Below are positions 35,143-47,100 of a stretch of 50,252 nt of DNA, piece after piece. The stretch covers positions 1 through 50,252 of the forward strand of contig NZ_WVHT01000016.1 of the NCBI RefSeq assembly GCF_009834875.1, given 5' to 3'. The number at the start of each line of letters is the position of its first letter. Position 1 is the first letter of the stretch. Made by a program: the position numbers and the translations under genes. Under the pieces are notes generated by a model. It made no database searches. It saw nothing but the letters and a program-made list of their open reading frames with translations, and was not told where the DNA came from. This stretch comes from Hufsiella arboris (lineage in GTDB: Bacteria; Bacteroidota; Bacteroidia; Sphingobacteriales; Sphingobacteriaceae).

Positions 35143-38100
35143 ATGGGTATTTATTTACGCAAAGTAACTTTTGATCAGGCTTATAGGGTGCCTTACCGCT
35201 ATAAGCCAAGCTCCGCATTCATACTGGCTTTCTTTTGCCTGCTTTTCAGCTTCCAGGCATCAGCCGCTGTTATTGTAACCCTTACCCCGAAGAATGGCAC
35301 CTGTCCCGGTAACGGTTCCATAACTGTAACAACCAGCGGAACCACTGGCTCGGTACTGTATGCTATAAAGCGGAATGGAGATGCTGATTTTTCGCCACAG
35401 CAGGCAAGTAATGTATTTGCAAATCTTGCTTCCGGTAATTATATAGTTGCTGTTTATGATGAGTCAGGAATATCATCGTCAAGTCCGGCAATTCTAAGCA
35501 ATAAAGCCTATACGCCGGTAACGGTAAAGTCAATCACGCCAGGAAACCGCATTGTTACAGCCTGCAACGATGACGCAAGTATCGATCTGGAAATAAGCGG
35601 CGGAAATGCACCCTATACCTATCACCTGAAGAATGGCCCGAGTACACCTGCTGACATTGTTTCTTCCGATCAGAAAGCGGCGTTCCTTCAGTTGACGAGC
35701 GGCACCTATGCGGTGGATATTACGGATGCCTGCGGCAATACGATTACTGCCAATAATATTACGGTCACTTCCAAATACAATCTTCAGGGTATAACATTAA
35801 GCAGTTTTGAGATAGCGGGAACAACGCAAAGCAGTACCGGTTGCGATCTGAGCTTTTACTTTTCCGTTGCCAACGTAACGCTGAAGGATATCAGTGGAAA
35901 CATAATTTTTGAACGAAACGGGAAAAATATGCCAGGTGGATACCCGGTAGATATACGGGTAGAATATCCATCCGGCTCCGGGATATACACGCCATGGGCC
36001 AATATTTTTACGACATTTAACATACCTGGCGATCAATATTTTCCGGCAAACGGCACATACAGGGTTCAGTTCCGGCATCCTTGCGATCCGGGCGCTGTTC
36101 TTACCTCGCCTGAGTATAATTTTATATATCCCTATTCCTCCATCGGCGGTTATTGTGCGCCTTCAGTTGTTCGAAATTTTAGCAGCTATAACTGCGGCCC
36201 TGTCGACATACGGATTAAACATACAACCAGTACAGCTGAGCGGACCTTTACCTGGAATGATAACAATAATTCATACCCGCTGAACCTTAGCGGTCTTCCA
36301 GCAGGAACTTATAATGTGTTTATAACAACTGAAAATGGAACCTATCAGAGCAATAACATAAGTACAACCACAGCGACTACTGTAAGCATGGCTTTTATTT
36401 ACAATTATATCAGTACGCTGGGCTGCGATTTCACAACCGGGGGCATCAGATCTTATGGTATTCCGGTAGATAATACGGTTCCGATTACTTATTCCATTGT
36501 TTCAGGGCCGGTATCCAGGCCTTCGGTTACCAGCACTGCAGATAAGAACCCGATCTGGAACGATCTGCCCGGAGGAATTTACAGGATAGGTTTTAAGTTC
36601 GGTGACTGTAATTATTCAGAAAGAGATTTTACGTTAACGATGCCTTTCGGCGGATTTAATGCCGGCGAAGTTTCTTATGTGCCGGGCAGCGCGTGCGGAA
36701 AATATAAGCTTACAGGGAAGGGTTGGTACCTGGCACCGGATGGAGGTATATCTAACAAAACTGATACGTATGGTGTGCGGATATTTGACAGCTCAAATAA
36801 AAATATAGGAACTGTTCAAAATATACCGAACAATACAGATTATACTTCCACACTTGAAGTTGGCCCCGGAACTTATAAATTAACTTACATGAATTCCGTC
36901 AATTCAAAGGAGGTTTGTCATTACCTGGAACGTACTGTTACCATTCCTCCTTATCAGCCTGTATCGGTGAATGTTGGGAAATCAGGCGGTGTAACCTGCG
37001 ATAACGGTGTCGGTGAGCTGCATATTGAAGCACAGGGTGGAAGCGGTAAAGCGCTTACTTATCGGATCAAGCCCAAGGGAGCCTCTGATGCTAGTTATAC
37101 TGCTTACCAGTCGTCGCCCGATTTTCCGGGCAGCGCGGCAGGTGAATACACCGTCCAGATTGCCGATGCCTGTGGATACTCCACTACCCAAAATTTAACC
37201 CTGATACGAACCACTTCTGTTTCGAGTGTAAGTATATCAGGCGCTGATACTGTCGGGAGAACCGGTGTTGCCTGCCAGGGAAATACAGTCGGGCTAACGC
37301 TGAATATCATCGGAAGATCGTCCAACGTTCAATGGACAAAACCCAACGGAAGCAGAGTCGCTAACGCTATTTTAACGATTGCAAACTTCTCAGCAGCAGA
37401 TGAAGGCAGGTATAACGTGTCTTACGAATCGGGAGGTTGCGTCCGCAGTGATTTCGTCACACTTTCGCTAAAGCCAAAACCTGCCCTTACCACTACACTT
37501 ACTCCGCCGGATATATGCAGCGGTTCTACCTTTATTTATACACCGCAAAGTTCTATTCCGGGATCTATAATTAAGTGGACACGCGCGGCCGTTCCAGGAA
37601 TCGATCAGCCTGCAAGCAGCGGGACCGATGGTGTCAATGAAGTTTTAATCAATTCGACAGCCGGTGCGCTAAACGTAATCTATCAATTTACCACATCTTA
37701 CAATGGCTGCGAAAATGTGCAGCAAGTCGTGGTAAAAGTTAACAGGAAAGCTGTTGCTGCTGACATCTTATTACCGGATGCATCAATCTGCACGGGCGCT
37801 ACCGCTGTTTTAAATGCAACTGCTGCCGGTGTTGTAAATCCCGTATTTACCTGGTACAGCGATGCCGCATTGAATACCCCAATTTTTACAGGTCCATCAT
37901 TTACAACACCCACTCTTAATACAACCACACAATATTATCTAACCGTTAGCGGCGATGGTGTATGTGCGAACGATGCCGCGGGCGCGCGGATAGTTACAGT
38001 AAATGTTAACCGGAAAGCAGTTGCTGCTGATATCCAGATTAATAACCCGTCGATTTGTTCCGGCAGTTCTGCTAACCTGGTTCCCTCCGCCACAATTGCT

Positions 38101-41100
38101 AACGCACGTTTTAAATGGTATGCGGATGCGGCGTTAACACAGCTTTTGAGTGACCAGGATTCTCTTCAAACTCCGGTTCTGTGGACGAGCAAAACATACT
38201 ATGCAACTGTAACTGGGACCGGTGTTTGCGAGAATGAGCCGGGCAGTGCAAAGGCGGTGACTGTAGTAGTGAAGCCGAAATCAGTAAGCAGCGACATTGT
38301 GGTCAATAACGCAACGATTTGCAGCGGCGCCAAAGCGACATTGACTGCGAACAGCCAAGTCGCCGGTGCGGCGTTTGAATGGTACAGTGACGCCGGATTA
38401 ACGAATTTCCTGAGCGAGGGTTCCGTCTACACCACCGGAACATTATTCTCTACTACTACTGTTTATGTCACCGTAAAGGGATCGGCGCAATGCGCTAACG
38501 CACCGGACTCAGCAAAAGCTGTTCAGGTCATAGTTAACAGAAGAGGACAGGCCTCCGACATTTCGGGAACTAACGATGCACTGGTCTGCAGCGGTGACGC
38601 CACTACTCTGCAATTCAGTAGTACAATTCCTAACGCTGCACTTAAAATTTATGATACCCCGCAGATGAATACTGCACTGGCGACAGGAAACGGTAGTCTT
38701 ACTTATAACACTCCGGTATTAAATGAAAGTACCACGTATTACGTAACCGTGAGTGGTGATAATGTTTGCGAAAATTTAAGTGCGAACGCTAAGCAAATTA
38801 CCGTTACGGTAAATAAAAGGGCCGCGGCCGCTGATCTGAACGTTGAAGGTGCACGCCTTAGCTGTACCAACGAAACGGCAACCCTCACAGCTTCGAGCAC
38901 GTTAACAGATCCTCATTTCAAATGGTACTCGGATGCCTCGCTGCAAACCCTTGTAGGTGGCGAAGCAGCTTTTACTACACCTCCCTTAGCACAATCCACT
39001 ACTTATTATGTCACTGTTAGGGGCGCCGGTGTTTGCGAAAGTACGCCTCAAACTGCAAAAGCGGTTACCGTAGAAGTTAGCGCGGCGGGAGCTTCACCAA
39101 CCGTGATCATTCCGGGCACAACCATTTGCCAGGGCGAGGCAACCATTATTTCGGCAAGCAGCAATTTGAAAAACCCGGTTTTTACGTGGTATGCTGATGC
39201 TGGCCATACGGATCCGCCGCTGTATACCGGCAAAGTTTTCAGCACACCAAACCTGAACAACACGGCGACGTACTATGTAGTGGTGACCGGAGACGGCGTG
39301 TGTGATAATGTATCTGCTCCGACAAGGATTCTCGTAGAAAAAGAGGTGACAATAACAGTCAGTCGCCGGGCAGCTGCCGCTGATATAACTGTTCCGGCGG
39401 CTACCGTCTGCAGCGGCGAAGAGGCAACTCTTTCGGCAAGCAGCACAACAGTCGGTTCTCCCGTTTTCAGTTGGTATGCCGATCCTCAACTGAATACCTT
39501 ATTAAGTTCCGGTCCCACTTTTGAAACCGGCGCGTTAACTTCCAACACAACGTATTATGTAACCGTACAGGGTGCAGGCGTTTGCGAGAATCCCGTACCG
39601 ACGGCATTGCCTGTAACCGTTACCGTAAATCGACATGCAGTTACTGCGGACATCCTGGCGCCGAATGTCGCTGTCTGTTCGGGGTCATCAGCTACGCTAA
39701 ATGCTATAACAACAACGGTAACCAACCCGGTATTTAACTGGTATACAAATAGCAATCTTGATCCAGCTTCTCTAGTATTCACTGGTCCGGATTTTACAAC
39801 TCCTGTTCTTACTGGTACCACTTATTATTATGTGACAGTTAGCGGCGATGGTGTTTGTGCGAACGTGGTTCCCAACGTGAAGCAGGTGCAGGTAACCGTT
39901 AATGCCATTCCGAACCTGGTGGTAAATGCGGTAACAAAAATTAACTGCAATAGCTTTTCCGATGTTCCGCCCACATTTAACCTGACAGACCCGGGTTTAA
40001 CTGCAGGAAGTGACGAGGGTATATTGTCTGTTTGGCGAAACCCCGACGGCACCGGTATTGTACCTATGCCGCATGATGTTTTTATCCCCGGAACTTATTA
40101 TATCAAGCTAACGAACGATAAAGGTTGCAGTGTCATCAAACCGGTCGTTGTGCCTGCTATCGTGAAACCCAAACTGGTTATTACTAATCCTGCTGCAGCC
40201 TGCACAGGTGAAGCAGTAAACTTAACACTTCCTGCCATCATCGCCGGAAGCGATCCGAATCTTGCATTCTCTTATTTCTCAGATCCGGCGCTGCTGAATC
40301 AAACTTCTAATCCATCAGGAGTTTCCGCGGCAGGCATTTATTATATCCAGGCGAAAGCAAATGATGGAAGCGGTTGCCCGATCGTGAAGCCGGTGAACGT
40401 TTCATTTAATGAAGTGCCTATATTAACCATTAATCAGCCGGCAGCCGTTTGCGCTCCGCAAGCTGTTGATCTTACCGCCGCCACCATTACATCAGGAAGC
40501 GATGCCGGTACGAAAACTTACTGGCTGGATGGTACAGCCAGCACAACACCTTTAACAAATCCCGCCGCTGTTACCCAAAGCGGAATTTATTATATCAAGT
40601 TGACGAATGCCAGCGGTTGTTCGGACGTTCAGTCTGTTACCGTTACTATTCACCCGCAGCCTGTTTTGGTTATTACCAACCCAGCGCCGGTGTGTTCGCC
40701 TCAAACAATTAATCTAACCGCCGCCGGAGTAACAGCAGGCAGTAGCGGTGGCTCGGCATTTCACTATTGGCTTGATGCCGCCTCGACCCAGCCTCTGGCT
40801 AGTCCGCAAGCCGTGACAGCCAGCGGAACTTATTACATCTCATACCAGAACGAAGAAGGCTGCCAGGTAGTGAAACCAGTTTCGGTAGTCGTCACACCGG
40901 GAACGACGGCCGCTGATATTACTTTAGCCGACGCAAGTATTTGTTCCGGCACTGTAGCTACTTTAACCGCAAGCAGTACTTCGGTTACTGCTCCCGTTTT
41001 CAGGTGGTATACCGATGCTTCCCTCACCAGCCTCAGGTTTACAGGAGCTACTTTTACCACCGGCGCCTTAAACGCAGATACGACCTATTTTGTAACAGTA

Positions 41101-44100
41101 AGCGGAACTGGAGTTTGTGAAACACCGGCAGGTGAAGCGAAAGCAGTGAATGTCACCGTGCAGCGCAGGGCCATCAATGCGGATATAACATCGGATGGAA
41201 AAGCGATTTGCTCCGGAAGCAGCGTTCAGCTGGACGCCTCGGCTGCAGGAATAAACAGTCCTATATTCAAGTGGTACGCCGACGCCGCTTTAACACAGCC
41301 GTTAGCGACGGGAGCTGATTTTACTACACCTGTGTTATGGGCGAACAGTACTTATTATGTAACCGTTAACGGCACTGGTGTTTGTGAGAACAGTCCAAAT
41401 ACGGCAAAAGAAGTTGTTGTTACTGTTAACCGCAAAGCTTTGCCGGCAGATATTATTGCCAATGATGTGCAGACTTGCAAAGGTTCAACAGCTTCGATCT
41501 CAGCGAGCAGCACCATCCCCGGAGCCGTATTCTCCTGGTATAGCGATGCGGCACTCACGAATTTTTTAAGTGAAGGACCGGTTTATACTACCAATGCTTT
41601 GATTGCTAACACTACTTATTATGTGACGGTAAGGGGGACGGGAATTTGTAATAATGCGCCTGATTCTGCGAAAGCGGTTCAGGTAGTAGTCAATCGTCAC
41701 GGGATTGCCGCCGATATCACTGGCAGCGGCAACGCAACTGTTTGTAACGGAGATCCGGTATCGCTTAATTTCAGTACCCTTATTCCTGGTGCGACAATAA
41801 AATTATATAGCGATGCCAATCTAACTACACTGCTAAGCAGCGCCACTGGCACACTTGCTTACACAACACCTCCTTTAGCGGCAAGTACAAGTTATTATGT
41901 AACGGTAAGCGGTGACGGAGTGTGTGAAAATCTTAAACCCGATACGAAACAGGTTAACATCACGGTAAACGACCGGGCAACGACGGCTGATTTGACCGTT
42001 ACGGATGCCAGCCTAACCTGTACCAACGAGCCGGCGACTTTGTCTGCTTCCAGTACGCTGGAAAATCCACAATTCAATTGGTATTCGGATGCCGGATTAC
42101 AAACTAAGGCAGGCACGGGCGCTACGTTTATTACGCCGCCGCTGGCCCAAACTACAACCTATTATGTAACGGTAAGCGGTACCCGTGTTTGTGAAAGCAG
42201 TGCGGCTGCTGCAAAACCTGTAACTGTGAATATTAATGCTTCGACGTCCACACCAACGCTCATCATTCCCGGCGCTGTTATCTGCGAGGGTGAGGCGGCA
42301 ACCTTATCGGCAGCAAGTAACCTGAAGAACCCCGTTTATAACTGGTATGGTGATGCCGCTCATACAGCGCCTGCATTGTTTACCGGGAAAACAATTACCA
42401 CGCCGGCGTTGAATGCGACAACCACTTATTACGTGGTAGCTGTCGGTGATGGAATATGCGACCAGGTAGGCGGACCTGCGGCGCTTCAGGTGGAGCAAAC
42501 GGTAACAGTAACCGTTAATAAGCACGCAGTTGCAACTGATATCGTTGCTGATGATCAAACCATTTGCAGCGGGAGCCGGGTTACCTTGGCGGCCAGTAGC
42601 AGCACGGTTAATGCGGCTGAATTTAAATGGTACCAGGATGCCGCCTTAACACAATACCTGGCGACAGGGCCAACATATACTACTGCTTCACTGACCGCCA
42701 CAACTACTTACTATGTCACCGCGGGTTCAGCCGGAGTTTGTGAAAACAAGCCAAACGAAGCGAAAGTCGTTACAGTGACGGTCAGCCGTAGTGCGACAAC
42801 ATCAGATATTAATCTGGCTGACGTTACTACTTGTCCCGGTACGCCTGCCACACTTGTTGCACAAACAAGCACAGTCAGCAACCCGGTATTTAACTGGTAT
42901 CAGAGCAACGATTTGGCAACACCCATCTTTACCGGACCTGGCTTTACTGCTCCGGCTTTGCTTTCATCCGCCACATATTTCGTAACTGTATCGGGCGATG
43001 GTGTATGCGCGAATAAACCCGGCGATGCCAGATCTGTGGTGGTATCGGTAAACAAGCAATCTGTCGCTGATGATATTGAAGTTGCAGCTGATGCCGTTTG
43101 TGCGGGATCGGCAGCGGAGCTAAGAGCAAGCAGCAATACGATAACAGCGCCGGTTTTTAAATGGTATGCCGATACCTTGTTGTCCACTCTGTTATTTACC
43201 GGTCCGACGTATACTACTGCTCCGCTTACTGCCGAAACTACTTTTTACGTAACGGTCAGCGGTACCAATGTATGTGAAACGTCAGCGGATAATGCGAAAC
43301 CTGTTACTGTTAAATTGAACAGGCTTGCGACAGCATCAGACATTCTTGCAGCCGATGCGAATATTTGTAACGGCAGCAGTACGCTTCTTGCGGTTAGTAC
43401 AAATGATGTTTTAGACCCGGAATTTAACTGGTACGCCGATGCCGCTTTAACTCAATACCTGCATACCGGACCTGATTATCTGACGCCGGTTCTGACAGCT
43501 CCAACCGACTATTATGTAACACTGAAAGGTGACAGTGTATGCGCCAATGCCGTTGGTACCGCCAAAATTATACATGCAGATGTTAACCGCCTCGCCACAT
43601 CCGCTGATATCAGCTCCGCGGATCAGGTTATCTGCGCCGGAAGCACGGCTACTTTGCAGGCTTCATCTACGACGGTTGCCAACCCGGTTTTCAACTGGTA
43701 TGCCGATGCAGGGTTGAGTCAGTACCTGGGAACCGGTGCGCAGTTCGCGACAACGGCCTTAAATTATTCAACTATTTACTATGTGACGGTTAGCGGCAGC
43801 GGCGTTTGCGAAAATGCAGCCAATAATGCCAAAGCGGTTAACGTAACCGTGAATCCCCTCGCAACTGCGTCAGATATAGCGATCACTGATGTTATTACCT
43901 GTTCGGGAGATGCACTGACTCTAACTGCAACAAGCAGTAAGATCCCCAATCCTGAGTTTAAATGGTACGCGGACGAAGCCTTGACATCGTTGCTCTTTAC
44001 CGGTTCAGCTTATCAAACACCTGCCTTAACTTCCAGTACCAGTTACTTCGTCACCGTAAGCGGCACAGGTTTCTGCGCAAACACGCCGCGAACAGCCAAG

Positions 44101-47100
44101 AAAGTTACGGTGACAGTTCAGGCTCGTACAGCATCGACTGATCTAGTTGTAAACGATCAGGCAATATGCGCCGGTTCCTTCGCTATTTTAAACGCATCCA
44201 GTGTTACTATTAATAGCCCGGTATTTAGATGGTATGCGGATAATTCATTAAGCAACTTGCTGCACACCGGTGATATGTATCAAACCCCGGCACTCAACAC
44301 CGACGCTACTTATTACGTCACCGTCAGCGCACCGGGCCTTTGTGAGGCTGCTGCCGGCAGCGCTAAGCCGGTACATGTGAGCATTAAGCGAAATGCTGTT
44401 GCGAGTGACATAACAGCGGCCAACCAGGTTATATGTTATAATACCGCAACTAAAGTAACGGCTTCAAGCGGTACGGTTCAATCTCCTGTATTCAGGTGGT
44501 ATGCCGATGCTGCGTTAACTTCCTTGATATATATTGGAACAGAACTGACCACACCAAATTTACGCGATACGAAAACGTATTACGTAACTGTAAGCGGGAA
44601 CAGTGTTTGTGAAAATGTTCCGGGCAGCTCCTTCCAGGTGTCGGTTGTTGTTAACCGCAGGGCAATACCTGCTGATATCACAGCGAGCGATCAACAGGCT
44701 TGTATCGGAAACAATGTGGTATTAAGTGCATCGAGTGCGATTCCGGGCGCCCAGATAAAATGGTATTCCGATTCAAAGTTGACCAACTACCTGGCGAGCG
44801 GTCCGGAATACAGCACAGCCGAGCTAACCTCGACTTCCACTTTTTATGTGACGGTAAGCGGGAATAATGTATGTGAAAATGCACCGGACGAAGCGAAAGC
44901 TGTAAAAGTAAATGTTAACCGTTTCGGCCGGCCAACCGATATCAGCGGCAGCGGAGATGCGGTTGTTTGCAGGGGAGAGGTGAGCACCATCAATCTTACT
45001 ACAACTGTGGGCAATCCAACTATTCGGTTATACAATGACTCAAGGCTCACATCCCTGGTGGCGAGCGGAAGCAGCATTCAATACATTACACCTGCACTTA
45101 ACTCTAACGCCATATTTTACGCAACCGTTAGCGGCGATGGCATTTGCGAAAACCTGCCCCTAACAGCAAAAGTAATTGAGCTGAAGGTAAACGACGTTGC
45201 GCAACAATCAGATTTAAGCGTTTCCGATCTCAGCATCACCTGTACTAACGAACCAGCAACGCTAACCGCTTCGAGCACGTTAACAAACCCGGTATTCAAG
45301 TGGTACGGTGACGCGAACCTGCAAACAGCAGTGGGCAGCGGCGAATCATTTACCACACCACCATTGTCTCAAAACACTACCTACTACGTTACGGTAAGAG
45401 GGGACGGGGTTTGCGAAAGTTCGCCTTCTGCCGCGAAACCCGTTACCGTGCAGGTGAGCGCCTCTTCAACCGAGCCAACACTACGACTTAGTAATGTTAT
45501 CATCTGCGCCGGCGAAGCCGCCGAATTGTCTGCGGCAAGCAATCTGAAAAACCCGGTTTATAAATGGTATGCTGATGCCGCCCATACCCAACTTGTTTAC
45601 ACAGGGAGTGTTTACAGCGCGCCTGCACTGACTAACACGACTATATACTATATCGTTGCGACAGGAGATGGTGTTTGCGGAAGTGTTTCCGCGCCAGCTA
45701 ATCTCAGCCTTAACGGAACAGCTACAGTTACCGTTAACCGCAAAGGTATGCCTGCCGACATTTCCGTTAACGGCCAGGAAATCTGCAGTGGAGGCGTGGC
45801 AACATTAACTGCAACAAGTACAACGATCGCGGAAGCCGAATTTAAATGGTATGCCGATGCCGGGCTTGCCAACTACCTGGCGACCGGGCCAACTTATACG
45901 ACTGGCTCTTTAACCAGCAATACCACTTACTATGTAACCGTTAACGCAAGCGGTGTTTGCGAAAGTCTAAATGGACAACCTGTTACGGTAAATGTGATAC
46001 GGAATGCTGTGCCATCGGATATTATTGCTAAGGACACCATCGTTTGTTACGGAAACATAGTAACACTTCATGCAACTACCACTACGATTAGCAACCCGGT
46101 GTTTAAATGGTATGCCGATGCGCGTTTAACGCAATTACTGTTTACCGGGCCTGATTATCCGACATTGCCACTGCTGGTCCGCTCTACAACTTTTTACGTA
46201 ACCGTTCAGGGTAATGGTGTTTGTGAGAACAGGGCGTTTACAGCTAACGAGGTAACAGTTACAGTTACACCGTTCCCTGGAAACCTAAACCAGGTCGCTG
46301 TGTCGGCTTCAAACTTCATTGCTACGCTTGGTTCAACAGTAACGCTTAGTGTTCCACCTTCAGCGAATCTTTACCTGTGGGATAAGGACCGGCAGATTCT
46401 TCCCGGCGTAACCGGCAATAGTTATGTTATTTCTTCTTTCAAAAAATCCGATGCGGGAAGGTACCTGGTTGCCTCTATCAACAAAGTGCCTTGCGATAAT
46501 GTGGTTCGATTAGATACCTTCCTGGTTTATCTGCGTGATTTCTCAACATGGAAAACCGTTACAGATGCAAACGGTGATGGAAAGGCGCAACCTGGAGAAA
46601 TACTCACCTATACCATCCATGTAAAAAATACTGGAACCATCAAGCTTAACACATTAACTGTATCGGATCCGCTTCCGGCTATGACGGCGTACGTAAACGG
46701 CGGCACATTCAGCAATAACCAGGTAACGTTTACAGACGCAGGTTTGAACGTTGACGAAGAACGTACATACATTTTCAGCGTTAGAGCATCGGATGCGCCG
46801 ACTCGAGCAAGCGCAATAGCCAACCAGGCAATTGTTAAAGCGGATAGTCTTGAAAAGCCGACGGGCTGCGGTGAAGCCAATCCCAATGCAAATTGTGAAA
46901 CAGAAATTCCGGTCGATGTTATTTCGGAAGTCAAGCTGATTACCTGGAAAACGGTAAGCGATGCCAGCGGCGATGGCAAGGCACAACGGAGCGAAGTGCT
47001 GACTTACACCGTGCATATACGCAATACTGGTCTGGCATCAATCAACTCAATTGCCGTTTCCGATCCGTTACCAGTAGGAACAGCTTACGTTTCGGGTGGT

